Positions 1-9,176 are shown, counted from the first letter of the stretch. The stretch is 48,647 nucleotides of DNA from Pseudomonadota bacterium (GCA_023390395.1 JAEWCY010000185.1:1-48647); one strand, 5' to 3'. The notes: generated from the letters alone by a model not told the origin. Made by a program: numbers and translations.

Positions 1-2
1 GT

Positions 3-126
3 GCAGGGCGGAGCCCTGCCGGGCCACGGGCAGCGCCCGTGCGGGTCCGGGCAGAGCCCGGTGGGTCCAGGGCAACGCCCTGGCAGGGCCTGGGACAGCG
101 TCCCAGCGGGTCCGGGTAGCGCCCGG
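3..126. repeat. Tandem array of six small GC-rich hairpins
   Basis: Six consecutive perfect or near-perfect inverted repeats lie at 3-19, 25-41, 47-61, 67-83, 90-106 and 112-126. Each has the form stem-GGGC-(3 to 5 nt)-GCCC-stem, separated by five or six bases of the type CGGGT. The outer stem bases differ from unit to unit but change together on both arms, so pairing is kept. The array ends next to the ribosome binding site of the gene at 141. One reading frame is open through the whole array to a stop at 169-171, so it could also be the 3' end of an upstream gene that starts before the window. Confidence 0.8.
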
Positions 127-140
127 CAAGGAGACGCGCC

Positions 141-935
141 ATGCAGCGAGCGCCGCTTATTGCGTTGTTGACGGATTTCGGTTTGGCCGACCCGTATGTG
201 GGCCAGATGAAGGCGGTGCTGGCCTGCGCCGCGCCTTTGGCGACGCTCCTTGACGTCAGCCATGGCGTGGCCATGGGCGACGTGGCCCAGGCGTCGTTTT
301 TTCTGGCCGCGACGTTGCCGTGGCTGCCGCCGGGGGCGGTGGCGGCGGCGGTGGTCGATCCGGGCGTGGGCACGGCCCGGCGGGTCATAGCGGCGGAGCT
401 GGACGGGCGCTTTGTGCTGGCTCCGGACAACGGGCTTTTGACCTTGGCCTTGGCCCGGGCCGAGACCGTGCGCGCGTTTGACGCCACGCCGCATCTGGCC
501 CCGGCCAGCGCCACGTTTCACGGGCGCGACGTGTTCGCGCCGCTGGCGGCCCGGTTGGCCGCAGGCGACGCCGTCGAGCAGCTTGGGCCGCTGTTGCCTC
601 GGGAGGCGCTGGTCGCGCTGCCGGGGCTTTCGGCCGAGCGGCGGGGCGAGGCGGTGACGGCCCGGGTTTTGTCGATCGATGTTTTCGGCAACGTGGTCAC
701 GAGCTGCGACGTGGAGCGGTTCGGGGGCTTCCGCCAGGCCCGGCTGCTCGCGCCCGTGGGGCGTGAGCTGGTCCGGGCGGCGACGTATGGCGAGCTTTCG
801 CCGGGGGCTGTGGGGTTTTTGGCCGGCAGCCAGGGCTATCTGGAACTGGCGGTGCGGGACGGTTCGGCGGCGGCGGTCTTGGGACTGTCGCGAAGCGATT
901 TCCTGGAATTCTGGTTGCCGGAGGGCGGCGCGTGA
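141..935 (+). CDS. SAM hydroxide adenosyltransferase (DUF62 / chlorinase-fluorinase family)
   Basis: This 264-residue protein belongs to the DUF62 family, which shares the fold of SAM-dependent fluorinase and chlorinase. Most bacterial members use water or hydroxide to split S-adenosylmethionine into adenosine and methionine. Recognisable motifs are TDFG (residues 12-15), the following DPYVGQMK, VVDPGVG near 71-77, PDNGLL near 95, TFHGRDVFAP near 124-133 and DVFGNVVT in the C-terminal domain. The ATG at 141 has an AAGGAG ribosome binding site at 128-133. The stop overlaps the GTG of cobS, so the two are probably co-translated. The halogenase halide pocket cannot be judged by eye; the hydroxide-type reaction is inferred from the family. 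Confidence 0.9.
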   Translation: MQRAPLIALLTDFGLADPYVGQMKAVLACAAPLATLLDVSHGVAMGDVAQASFFLAATLPWLPPGAVAAAVVDPGVGTARRVIAAELDGRFVLAPDNGLLTLALARAETVRAFDATPHLAPASATFHGRDVFAPLAARLAAGDAVEQLGPLLPREALVALPGLSAERRGEAVTARVLSIDVFGNVVTSCDVERFGGFRQARLLAPVGRELVRAATYGELSPGAVGFLAGSQGYLELAVRDGSAAAVLGLSRSDFLEFWLPEGGA

Positions 936-1657
936 GCATTTGGCGGCATTATCTGGCGGCTTTGGGATTTCTGACCCGGCTGGGGCCGGCCGTGCGCGAC
1001 CCGGACATGGCCGCCTGCGTACCGTGTTTTCCGCTGGTGGGCGCGACGCTGGGGCTGGTTTTGGCCGTGCCGCTGGCTCTCGGGCTTTTCGGCGGCCATC
1101 CCCTGGCCGGGGCGTTTGCCTACGCCGTGGGCAATCTGGCGCTCACGCGCGGCCTGCATCTCGACGGGTTTGCCGACGTGGCCGACGCCTGGGGCAGCTT
1201 CACCCGGGGCGAGCGGTTTTTCGCCATCATGAAGGACAGCCGCATCGGGGCCTTTGGCGGCATGGCCATCGCCGTGGCCCTGGTCGGCCAGACGGCTCTT
1301 GGCGCGGAGCTTTTGGGCGCGGGCAAGGTGTGGCTCCTGGCCGCCGCGCCGGTGGCCGGCCGGGCGCTGGCGGTGGCGCTCATGCGCTGCTGCCGGGATC
1401 TGGGCCGGCCGGGCCTGGGGTCGCTGTGTCTGCCTGGCGCGACGAACCGGGCCACAGGTTTTTGCGTGGTCTTCGGGCTGGCCGCACTTTGGGCGGCCGG
1501 CGGGCTTCGGGCCGCTGCCTGTGGCGCGGCGCTTGGCGGCCTGGTCCTGTGGCGGCTGGCCGCGCTTGCCCGGGAGCAGGGCGGCATCAACGGCGATTTC
1601 CTGGGCGCGGCCATTGTGGCCGGGGAACTGTGCGCCCTGGCCGGGGGATTGCTTTAA
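932..1657 (+). CDS. cobS: Adenosylcobinamide-GDP ribazoletransferase CobS
   Basis: CobS joins adenosylcobinamide-GDP to alpha-ribazole (or its phosphate) in the last assembly steps of cobalamin and is an integral membrane protein. The 241-residue product has the family signature GLHLDGFADVADAW near residues 74-87, followed by RGERFFAIMKDSRIGAFG, and several Ala/Leu/Gly-rich membrane segments. The start is a GTG that overlaps the upstream TGA by two bases, indicating translational coupling. Length is normal for the family. No other cobalamin genes are next to it. Confidence 0.93.
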   Translation: MSIWRHYLAALGFLTRLGPAVRDPDMAACVPCFPLVGATLGLVLAVPLALGLFGGHPLAGAFAYAVGNLALTRGLHLDGFADVADAWGSFTRGERFFAIMKDSRIGAFGGMAIAVALVGQTALGAELLGAGKVWLLAAAPVAGRALAVALMRCCRDLGRPGLGSLCLPGATNRATGFCVVFGLAALWAAGGLRAAACGAALGGLVLWRLAALAREQGGINGDFLGAAIVAGELCALAGGLL

Positions 1658-1716
1658 GGCTGGCCCGTGTCTTGCAAAGTAGGCGGCCAGACTGACAAAA
1701 TCCCGGCAGGTGCGAT

Positions 1717-2160
1717 GTGGCCAAGCCTTTTCGATTCAACCTTGAGCGTGTGCTCGACATCCGGGGCCAGCTGGAAGAGCGGGCCAAGATGGAGCTGGGC
1801 AAGGCCAACGTAGCCTGCGCGGCCAAGCAACGGGAAATCGACCGTCTCATCAATGAAAAGAACGCCCGCGAGGCGTCCATGTCGCAAAAGGCCGTGGTGA
1901 TGCCTGACGAGCTGTGGCTCTGGCAGGCCTATCGCAAACGGCTGGTGGCCGACATCCAGACTGGGCAGATCAAGCTGGCCGAGCTGGAAGAGGTCCGGGA
2001 ACGCTGCCGCCGCACCCTGGTGACGCGCTCCAAGGACAAGAAACTTCTGGAAAAACTCAAATCGAACAAGGCGGAACGCCATGCCCAGCAAGAAAAGCTC
2101 GCCGAGCAGAACGAAAACGACGACATGGCGTCCATCCGCTACCAGCCGCCGGTTTACTGA
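1717..2160 (+). CDS. fliJ: Flagellar export chaperone/stalk protein FliJ
   Basis: FliJ is a small antiparallel coiled-coil protein of the flagellar type III export ATPase complex (FliH-FliI-FliJ) that also escorts chaperones. The 147-residue product begins with the typical MAKPFRFNLERVLDIR motif and is then almost entirely charged heptad-type helix. The start is GTG at 1717; an ATG two bases earlier is out of frame. The next gene begins two bases after the stop and encodes a flagellar MotE-like protein, so the two form a small flagellar unit away from a main fli cluster. Confidence 0.88.
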   Translation: MAKPFRFNLERVLDIRGQLEERAKMELGKANVACAAKQREIDRLINEKNAREASMSQKAVVMPDELWLWQAYRKRLVADIQTGQIKLAELEEVRERCRRTLVTRSKDKKLLEKLKSNKAERHAQQEKLAEQNENDDMASIRYQPPVY

Positions 2161-2161
2161 C

Positions 2162-2836
2162 ATGGGCGACAAGTTCGTGGCCGCCTGCGAACGGCTGGCC
2201 GGCCGCATCGCTCCCCGGGCCACCAAGGTGCTGGGCGTGTTCGTGATGCTGGCCGCGATCAAGCTCGGCATCCTCGTGTTCATGGGCCTGGACCTGCTCC
2301 TGCCCGATCCGCCCGCGCCCGTTGCCACGGCTCCCCGCCTGCCCGTCGCGCCCTTGCCCGGCCCCTTGGCCGGTCCGGCCCCGGTCCTGGCCCAGCAAAA
2401 TCCGCTGCCGCCGGCCACCGCGCCGCAAAATGCCACGCCGCCGGCCCCCACGCCCGGCTCGCCCGACGTCAATGCCCTGCTCAAGCGCCAGGACGAGCTG
2501 GACCAGCGCGAACAGTCGCTCAAGACCTTGGAAGCGGAGCTGAACAACCGCATGGCCAAGCTCAAGGACATGGAGACCAGCATCAAATCCATGCTTGAGG
2601 AAGCCAAGGGCATGAAGGACCAGAAGCTCAAGCACTTGATCGACGTCTATTCCAACATGAACGCCAAGCAGGCGGCCAAGGTGCTGGAGACCCTGGACAA
2701 CACCATCGCGGTCAAAATTCTGGCAGGGATGCGCGGACGCCAGGCCGGCGACGTGCTCAACAACATGGAAGCCAAGAAGGCGGCCGGGCTGACCGAAATG
2801 CTCACCTCCATGCAGCTGCCGCCCCAGGCCGAGTAG
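2162..2836 (+). CDS. MotE-like flagellar protein with coiled coil and MgtE_N-type domain
   Basis: The 224-residue product has a cytoplasmic start, one membrane segment near residues 22-42, a Pro/Ala-rich periplasmic linker (about 45-100), a coiled coil (about 105-150) and a C-terminal MgtE-N-like helical domain (KQAAKVLETLDNTIAVKIL and onward). MotE proteins of this build are chaperones for the stator component MotC or stabilise flagellar parts in the periplasm. The ATG at 2162, two bases after the fliJ stop, fits the membrane-segment layout; the open frame extends 27 codons further upstream, but only inside fliJ. The exact MotE function is inferred from architecture and neighbour. Confidence 0.75.
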   Translation: MGDKFVAACERLAGRIAPRATKVLGVFVMLAAIKLGILVFMGLDLLLPDPPAPVATAPRLPVAPLPGPLAGPAPVLAQQNPLPPATAPQNATPPAPTPGSPDVNALLKRQDELDQREQSLKTLEAELNNRMAKLKDMETSIKSMLEEAKGMKDQKLKHLIDVYSNMNAKQAAKVLETLDNTIAVKILAGMRGRQAGDVLNNMEAKKAAGLTEMLTSMQLPPQAE

Positions 2837-2838
2837 GC

Positions 2839-3642
2839 ATGGCGCGGCTGCGGCTGACCCTGGCCTACGACGGCACGGACTTCGCCGGCTGGCAGATCCA
2901 GGCGGCCGGCGGGGGACGCACGGTCCAGGGCTGTCTGGAGGAGGCGCTGGCGACCCTGTGCGGCCAGGCCGTGCGGGTCCACGGGGCCGGGCGCACCGAT
3001 TCCGGGGTCCACGCCCTGGCCCAGGTGGCCCATGCCGATGTGCCCGACCATCGGGCCGGGCTGCCCTGGGGTAAGGCGCTCACCGCGCTTTTGCCCAAGG
3101 ACGTGGCCGTGACCGAGGCGCGGCTGGCGGCCCCGGATTTTCACTCCCGCTTCGACGCCACGGGCAAGGAATACCGCTATACGCTGTGGACGCGGCCCGG
3201 TTGCGTGCTGCCCTGGCGGCGGCCCTACGTCTGGGACGTGGGACGCCATGGGGCGCTTGACGTGGCGGCCATGGAAGCCTGCGCCGGGCTGTTTGTCGGC
3301 GAGCACGATTTCGCCGCCTTCCAGAACGCCGGCACCGACGTCCATTCCACGGTGCGCCGGGTCTGGGACGTGTCGCGTCTGGACGGAACCGGCCCGGACG
3401 AGACGGTCTGGCGGTTTCACGGCGAGGGCTTTCTCAAGCAGATGGTGCGCAACCTCATGGGGGCGCTGGTGGCTGTGGGGCGGGGCAAGGCGACGCCCGA
3501 GGATGTGGTGGCCTTGCTTGCGGCCGGCGACCGGCGGCGCGCGCCGGGCACGGCCCCGGCCCAGGGCCTTTGCCTGCATGCGGTGGAATACGGCCCGTCG
3601 GCGGTCGAGGCCGGCTCGGGCGAGAACCCAGGAGGCGACTGA
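2839..3642 (+). CDS. truA: tRNA pseudouridine synthase A
   Basis: TruA converts uridines 38-40 of the anticodon arm of many tRNAs to pseudouridine. The 267-residue product shows the N-terminal LAYDGTDFAGWQ motif, the catalytic loop GAGRTDSGVHA with its aspartate near residue 54, and the later GEGFLKQMVRNLMG motif. Length is normal. It starts two bases after the preceding stop and its own TGA overlaps the next ATG, so the genes from fliJ to the SRPBCC protein probably form one transcript. Confidence 0.95.
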   Translation: MARLRLTLAYDGTDFAGWQIQAAGGGRTVQGCLEEALATLCGQAVRVHGAGRTDSGVHALAQVAHADVPDHRAGLPWGKALTALLPKDVAVTEARLAAPDFHSRFDATGKEYRYTLWTRPGCVLPWRRPYVWDVGRHGALDVAAMEACAGLFVGEHDFAAFQNAGTDVHSTVRRVWDVSRLDGTGPDETVWRFHGEGFLKQMVRNLMGALVAVGRGKATPEDVVALLAAGDRRRAPGTAPAQGLCLHAVEYGPSAVEAGSGENPGGD

Positions 3643-4094
3643 TGGCTTGCGACGCTCTGCGCTACGTTTACATCTTCTATATCCGGGCCTCGGCCGAGGC
3701 GGTCTGGGCGATCCTGACCGACGACGCCAAGACGCCGCTGTGGCAGCACTTCAACATGGCCTCGCGCAGCGACTTCCGGCCCGGCGGGGCGGTGGCCTGG
3801 CTCATGGGCGAGATGACGGCGGTGGTCGGGACCATCGAGGAATTTTCCCCGCCCGGGCGGCTTGGCATGAGCTTTTCGGCCCAGTGGAGTCCGGACGTGG
3901 CAGCGGATAAGCCCTCGCGGGTGACCTGGGACATCGAGCCCCTTGGCGCATCGGCCTGCCGGCTCACCCTGACCCACGACGGCTTCGGCAGCGAAACCGC
4001 AACGGCCAAAGTTGTGCCCCAGGGTTGGCCCGAGGCGCTCTCGCGCCTGAAGACGTTGGCCGAGACCGGCGAACCGTTCCTGCTGCCGTCCTGA
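3642..4094 (+). CDS. SRPBCC (START/AHA1-like) family protein
   Basis: A 150-residue protein with the helix-grip fold signature of SRPBCC proteins: an N-terminal strand and helix (FYIRASAEAVWAILTDD), a middle region resembling polyketide cyclase/AHSA1 proteins, and a C-terminal helix after GWPEALSRLKTLAETG. The fold binds small hydrophobic ligands, but the ligand here is unknown. The ATG at 3642 shares its A with the truA stop TGA and has a GGAGG site at 3631-3635. The frame extends further upstream only inside truA, so this start is preferred. Confidence 0.8.
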   Translation: MACDALRYVYIFYIRASAEAVWAILTDDAKTPLWQHFNMASRSDFRPGGAVAWLMGEMTAVVGTIEEFSPPGRLGMSFSAQWSPDVAADKPSRVTWDIEPLGASACRLTLTHDGFGSETATAKVVPQGWPEALSRLKTLAETGEPFLLPS

Positions 4095-4261
4095 TCGGCC
4101 CGGCGTTTTTTCTCGGGTATTTTCTGGGCGCGAGCCGAGTCGTCCCGCGCCAATACGACGCCAAACTCAACGGGCCGCGACGATCCCTCGCCACGGCCCG
4201 TTTCATCTGCACCGAATCAACAGGTCCTCCAGCCGCTTAGCCCCCTCCCTAGGTGGGGTTT

Positions 4262-4284
4262 CCAAAGGGGCTCAGCCCCTTTGG
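4262..4284. terminator. Hairpin between convergent genes
   Basis: A perfect 9-bp inverted repeat (CCAAAGGGG, loop CTCAG, CCCCTTTGG) lies in the roughly 230-bp gap between the SRPBCC gene and the minus-strand gene ending at 4327. It lacks a clean T-run but is placed to act for both convergent transcripts. The rest of the gap shows no gene. Confidence 0.55.
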
Positions 4285-4326
4285 CCGCCGGAGGCATCTT
4301 CTCTCTTGTCTCGTCTTCTCAATCCC

Positions 4327-5568
4327 TTAGCGCGAAGCGCGCAGGCCTTCGCGGAGCTGGACCACGGTCCAGCCGCCTTTTTTGAGGGTTTTGGCGGCCA
4401 TGGGGCTGGTTTCGCCGGCGATGACGAGTTTCTTGATCTTGGCGCCCTTGGCCGTGGCGGCGTCGCCGAGGATGGCGGCGATGTCGGCCACGCCCGGAGT
4501 CCAGGCCAGGTAGTCCAGGGGGAAGGCGGCCAGGATGCCGCCGTTTTGGGTTTCGGCCAGGACGAACTTGCCGGCGGTGATGAAGCTTTTGATGGGGTCG
4601 GTGGTGGCGTTGAGGTTGGCGTACAGTTCGGCCATGCGGGTGCGGAAAAAGGCCAGATCGGCGTTGTTGGTGAACAGGGCGAACTTCACGAAGGCCGGCC
4701 GGCCGGCCACGTTGGTCATGCGGTCCAGGGCCAGCACGAAGCGGGTCTGCATGATGGGATCGAAGTTGGGGTTGTCCACGAACAGTTCGGCCTGTTCCTG
4801 GGAGACGCCCATGGCTTTTAAGCGTTCGCGGTTGGAGGCGAACAGGTCCTCGGGCGGGATGGAGACGTCCACGGCGCTTTGGGGGGTGAGGTTGGCGTTG
4901 TTGATAAACGTGAGCGCCGCGCCGCCGGGGATGGCGGCCGAAGCGGCGAAAGAGCCGAAGAAGCCGGCTCCGGCTAAGCGCTTGAGGGACTTTTGGAGCA
5001 CCGGGTCGTCGGAATAGGGATTGACGCTGAAGGCTTTGGCGTATTCGCGCTTGGCCCGGTTGTAGCCGAGCAATTCGCCCATGGTGCCGTCGTCGCCGGT
5101 GGGGCGGTCGCTTTTGGCGCTGGCCGTGGCCCGGGAGAAGGATTTGCCGACGTTGGACAGGCTGTCGGCCGGATGGACGATGAGGTTGAAGGCCCCGGTG
5201 ACGGCTCCGGCGGCGGACTTGGCCACGGATTTGCCGATTTCGGCCCCGGCGTTGACCTGGTCCATGGCGGCGGCGGCGTTGAGTTCCTGGATGGTGGCGT
5301 AGAGCTTGGCCGTGGATTCCACGCGCAGGTCGCCGGATTTGGGCGTATGGATGATATAGGTATTGATGTAGCCGTCGTTGACCACCTTGTCGTCCATGCT
5401 GTGGTTGGGACCGACCAGCACGGGGTCGGGGAGCAGGGCGGCGGCGGACAGGGTGGGGGGATTTTCCGTGGCCTCGGCCGGGGCCGGTTTGGTGGCCTTG
5501 GCGGCCAGGGGCGAGAGGCAGGTCGTGGCCGCGATGAGGGCGGCGGCGAGCAGGCGGCTATGAAACAT
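4327..5568 (-). CDS. Exported protein of unknown function
   Basis: A 413-residue protein I do not recognise. It starts with a clear signal peptide (MFHSRLLAAALIAATTC then LSPLAAKA) and a Pro/Ala-rich stretch. An alanine/glycine-rich region follows (about 100-140), then a hydrophobic segment around GFFGSFAASAAIPGGAAL, then a soluble C-terminal domain ending in a KKGGWTVVQLREGL-type strand and helix. The start at 5568 is fixed by AAGGAG (complement of 5575-5580) and by the signal peptide; the much longer open frame upstream is the shadow of panC. It is transcribed divergently from panC. A periplasmic or membrane-associated role is likely; no enzyme motif is visible. Confidence 0.75.
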   Translation of the reverse strand: MFHSRLLAAALIAATTCLSPLAAKATKPAPAEATENPPTLSAAALLPDPVLVGPNHSMDDKVVNDGYINTYIIHTPKSGDLRVESTAKLYATIQELNAAAAMDQVNAGAEIGKSVAKSAAGAVTGAFNLIVHPADSLSNVGKSFSRATASAKSDRPTGDDGTMGELLGYNRAKREYAKAFSVNPYSDDPVLQKSLKRLAGAGFFGSFAASAAIPGGAALTFINNANLTPQSAVDVSIPPEDLFASNRERLKAMGVSQEQAELFVDNPNFDPIMQTRFVLALDRMTNVAGRPAFVKFALFTNNADLAFFRTRMAELYANLNATTDPIKSFITAGKFVLAETQNGGILAAFPLDYLAWTPGVADIAAILGDAATAKGAKIKKLVIAGETSPMAAKTLKKGGWTVVQLREGLRASR

Positions 5569-5688
5569 GCGGGTCTCCTTGGCGATGGGATGACCGAACA
5601 TACCCGGGGCCAGGGCATTTGTCATGGTCGGCTTTACAGTTTCCCGGGCCGGTATTAGTTGTCGCGCGGAAGTCAAAGGAGGCTTGCC

Positions 5689-6546
5689 GTGGAGATCATC
5701 AAGGAACCCTCGGCCCTGCGGGAGCTTGCCGGGCAGTGGACGCGCCAGGGGCGCAGCGTCGGCTTCGTGCCCACCATGGGCTATCTGCACGCCGGGCATG
5801 AAAGCCTCATGCGTCTGGCCCGGGAGCGGACCGAGACGGTGGTGGCCAGCGTTTTCGTCAACCCCACCCAGTTCGGGCCGGGCGAGGATCTCGACGCCTA
5901 CCCCCGCGATCTCGACCGCGATGCCGCTGTCGCCAAGGCGGCCGGGGTTGACGTGCTGTTCGCGCCCAGCCCCGAGGCCATGTACGAGCCGGCTGCCGCC
6001 ACCTGGGTGGAAGTGCCGGCCTTGGCCCGCCATTTGTGCGGCGCGTCGCGGCCGACCCATTTCCGGGGCGTGTGCACGGTGGTGTCCAAGCTCTTTTTGT
6101 TGGTGCGCCCGACGCTGGCGGTCTTTGGGCAAAAGGACTGGCAGCAGCTGGCAATCATCCGGCGCATGAACGCGGACCTGGGTTTTGGCGTGGAGATCGT
6201 GGGCGGCCCCATCGTGCGCGAAGCCGACGGGCTGGCGCTGTCGTCTCGCAACGTGCGGCTGACGCCGCAGGAGCGGGGGCAAGCCCCGGGCATCAATCAG
6301 GGCCTGGCCCTGGCCGAGGCCATGGTCCGGGCCGGCGAGGCCGACGCCGGCCGCATCTTGGACGCGGTGCGGGCGCATTATGTGGCCCATGTGCCGCTGG
6401 GGGAGATCGACTATCTGTCCTGCGTCGATCCGGACAGCCTGGAATCGCTGGAAACCATTGACCGACCGGCGCTTTTCGCGACGGCGGTGCGGTTTAGCTC
6501 CGTGCGGCTCATCGACAACCGCCTTGCCGCGGATTTGCCGCGTTAA
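5689..6546 (+). CDS. panC: Pantothenate synthetase
   Basis: PanC condenses pantoate and beta-alanine with ATP to make pantothenate, the precursor of coenzyme A. The 285-residue product carries PTMGYLHAGHESLM (HIGH-like nucleotide-binding motif), VFVNPTQFGPGEDL, HFRGVCTVVSKLF, FGQKDWQQLAIIRRM and the KMSKS-equivalent region ADGLALSSRN. The start is GTG at 5689 with AAAGGAGG at 5676-5682; the frame upstream lacks a better site. Length is typical. Confidence 0.95.
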   Translation: MEIIKEPSALRELAGQWTRQGRSVGFVPTMGYLHAGHESLMRLARERTETVVASVFVNPTQFGPGEDLDAYPRDLDRDAAVAKAAGVDVLFAPSPEAMYEPAAATWVEVPALARHLCGASRPTHFRGVCTVVSKLFLLVRPTLAVFGQKDWQQLAIIRRMNADLGFGVEIVGGPIVREADGLALSSRNVRLTPQERGQAPGINQGLALAEAMVRAGEADAGRILDAVRAHYVAHVPLGEIDYLSCVDPDSLESLETIDRPALFATAVRFSSVRLIDNRLAADLPR

Positions 6547-6682
6547 CATCATGGTGTCCCGGGTTGCTTTTTTACGTCTCGAAGAGTAGGAAGCCGAATT
6601 TCAGTTCCCAACGAAGTACATATTATGCATTGGAGCTGACGTCGCCATGATGAAGGCGGCCGGCTCAAGGAGGATATCCCGT

Positions 6683-7852
<1,170 letters not shown>

Positions 7853-7863
7853 CGACCATTCCG

Positions 7864-7894
7864 GCGCGGGCCGTCCTTGGCGGCCCGCGCTTTT
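7864..7894 (+). terminator. Rho-independent terminator of metK
   Basis: A 10-bp perfect stem (GCGCGGGCCG / CGGCCCGCGC) with a 7-nt loop is followed by TTTT at 7891-7894. It sits 11 bases after the metK stop and just before the ribosome binding site of the next gene, so it may also attenuate read-through into the DUF721 gene. Confidence 0.8.
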
Positions 7895-7906
7895 GGAGAA
7901 GGCGAA

Positions 7907-8404
7907 ATGCTGCGCCGGTTGTCCGAGAGCGTGGAGCGGTACATGGCCGCCCAGGAAGCGTCGGCCCGGCGCAATTTCGTCGAGGTCTGCCGGCGCTGGG
8001 CCGAGATCGTGGGGCCGGAGACGGCGGAATTGCTGCGTCCCCTGGGGCATAAGCGGCGAGACCTGTACCTGGGCGCGGACGATCCGGTGGCGCTGCAGGA
8101 GATGGTTTTCGCGGCTCCGGAGATTTTATCGCTGGTCAATGCGGCTTTGGGCCACGAAGCCTTTGACAAGGTGCGGTTCGATCTGCTAGGAGGCCGGGTT
8201 CCTTTGGATGCGTTGCGGGCGATCCCGCCGCGTTTTTCCACGCCCGCCGAGGTACGGCCCGAAGGGCTGGGCGGGCTTGTAGGGAAGCTTGATCCGAACT
8301 CGCCGGTCGGACGCTGTTACGCCAAGTATGTGGCGTACTTCGAATCCGGTCCGGGTTCCGGTTCGGGCGGGCGACGCAAGGCGCGCCGCGCGAAGCGGGG
8401 CTAG
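7907..8404 (+). CDS. DUF721 (DciA-like) protein
   Basis: A 165-residue protein with the N-terminal pattern of DUF721 proteins: a basic helix, then RRWAEIVGPETAELLRPLG, then a KH-like strand-helix region (RRDLYLGADDPVALQEMVFAAPEIL). DciA proteins of this family load the replicative helicase in bacteria lacking DnaC, but the assignment is by resemblance only. The C-terminus is a low-complexity basic tail (GSGSGGRRKARRAKRG). The ATG at 7907 has GGAG about 8 bases upstream. Confidence 0.7.
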   Translation: MLRRLSESVERYMAAQEASARRNFVEVCRRWAEIVGPETAELLRPLGHKRRDLYLGADDPVALQEMVFAAPEILSLVNAALGHEAFDKVRFDLLGGRVPLDALRAIPPRFSTPAEVRPEGLGGLVGKLDPNSPVGRCYAKYVAYFESGPGSGSGGRRKARRAKRG

Positions 8405-8445
8405 GCGAACCGACAAGGCGAGATATAATTTTTTTGGAGGCGAAC

Positions 8446-8790
8446 ATGAGCGAAGGGTTGCAGCTTGATCTGAAGAAACCCCTGGACAAGATGACGGCCA
8501 AGGAACTGCGCGAGCTGGTGCTCAAGCAGATTCCGCAGGTGACCGGCGCTTCTGGCCTGGGCAAGGACGAACTTCTGGTGCAGATCAAGGAAGTTCTGGG
8601 CATTGGCGGCGAGGAAGGATCGAAGGTTTCTCCGTACAAGACGAAGATCCTGTCGATGAAGAGCAAGATGCGCTCGCTGCGTACGGCTCGCACCGAGGTT
8701 TCTGGCGATGGTTCCCGCAAGCAGAAGGAGATTCTGCGCCGTCAGATCAACAAGCTGAAAAAGCGCACCCGTCGTCTGGCCAAGGCCTAG
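8446..8790 (+). CDS. Small SAP/Rho-N-domain-like nucleic-acid-binding protein
   Basis: A 114-residue protein. Residues about 10-55 (MTAKELRELVLKQIPQVTG to VLGI) match the helix-extended-helix pattern of SAP or Rho N-terminal domains, which bind nucleic acid. The last 40 residues are strongly basic (KQKEILRRQINKLKKRTRR). A role in DNA or RNA binding is likely; the target is unknown. The start at 8446 has GGAGG at 8436-8440. A TATAAT box lies at 8424-8429, close enough to serve as promoter if this gene is transcribed separately, but no good -35 is seen. Confidence 0.65.
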   Translation: MSEGLQLDLKKPLDKMTAKELRELVLKQIPQVTGASGLGKDELLVQIKEVLGIGGEEGSKVSPYKTKILSMKSKMRSLRTARTEVSGDGSRKQKEILRRQINKLKKRTRRLAKA

Positions 8791-8819
8791 GGTTCGCCGA
8801 GAAAGTTTGAAAAAAGTTC

Positions 8820-8848
8820 TTGACGGGGAGCTGGGACCGGAGTAAAAC
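8820..8848 (+). promoter_or_regulatory. Sigma-70-type promoter of the tRNA pair
   Basis: TTGACG at 8820-8825 and TAAAAC at 8843-8848 are separated by 17 bases. The first tRNA begins 17 bases after the -10 box. Spacing and position fit a stable-RNA promoter. Confidence 0.75.
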
Positions 8849-8864
8849 ACTGCTTCTTGGCTGC

Positions 8865-8938
8865 TGGGGGATCGTCTAGCGGCAGGACTGTGGACTCTGA
8901 CTCCACCAACCTAGGTTCGAATCCTAGTCCCCCAGCCA
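8865..8938 (+). tRNA. tRNA-Gln (anticodon CTG)
   Basis: A complete cloverleaf with acceptor stem TGGGGGA/TCCCCCA, a T-arm with GGTTCGAATCC and an anticodon loop CTCTGAC giving anticodon CTG for CAG codons. CCA is encoded at 8936-8938. Tandem with tRNA-Glu 12 bases downstream. Confidence 0.95.
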
Positions 8939-8950
8939 AGAAAAAGAAAC

Positions 8951-9028
8951 GTCCCCATCGTCTAGCCTGGTCCAGGACATCGGCCTTTCACGCCGGTAAC
9001 AGGGGTTCAAATCCCCTTGGGGACGCCA
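8951..9028 (+). tRNA. tRNA-Glu (anticodon TTC)
   Basis: A complete cloverleaf with acceptor stem GTCCCCA/TGGGGAC, T-arm GGGGTTCAAATCCCC and anticodon loop CTTTCAC giving TTC for GAA codons. CCA is encoded at 9026-9028. The core chromosome stops being recognisable right after this gene, so its 3' end is the natural candidate for the integration site of the element to the right; the second att copy is not in the window. Confidence 0.95.
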
Positions 9029-9037
9029 AGCAAATCC

Positions 9038-9086
9038 AAGGCGTCAAGCACCCGCGATAGCGGGGTCTTGACGCCTTTTCTTTTTT
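9038..9086 (+). terminator. Rho-independent terminator of the tRNA operon
   Basis: An 11-bp outer stem (AAGGCGTCAAG at 9038-9048 with CTTGACGCCTT at 9067-9077) with a further GC-rich inner pairing is followed by a T-rich tract to 9086. Confidence 0.88.
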
Positions 9087-9115
9087 CTTCCCGCTTTTTC
9101 GACATGTCCCTCCAG

Positions 9116-9151
9116 CCCGTGGCGTGCAGCAGCACAGCCACGGGTTTTTTT
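9116..9151 (+). terminator. Second Rho-independent terminator
   Basis: Stem CCCGTGGC (9116-9123) pairs with GCCACGGG (9137-9144) and is followed by seven T residues (9145-9151). It lies just after the tRNA terminator with no gene between, so it may be a relic of another transcription unit or an insulator at the element boundary. Confidence 0.75.
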
Positions 9152-9176
9152 GTTGCTGAACCCCACCCCTCGTTAT

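Noticed and set aside
679..1695. Long plus-strand frame of 338 codons overlapping the 141 gene and cobS
   Set aside because: GC-rich shadow frame, full of Arg/Trp/Gly with no domain; cobS and the DUF62 gene explain the region.
5569..6552. Extension of the minus-strand frame at 4327 to 741 codons
   Set aside because: The upstream part is antisense to panC; the signal peptide and AAGGAG fix the start at 5568.
6547..6682. Possible SAM or SAH riboswitch before metK
   Set aside because: The 136-bp leader shows no recognisable aptamer core and no terminator hairpin.
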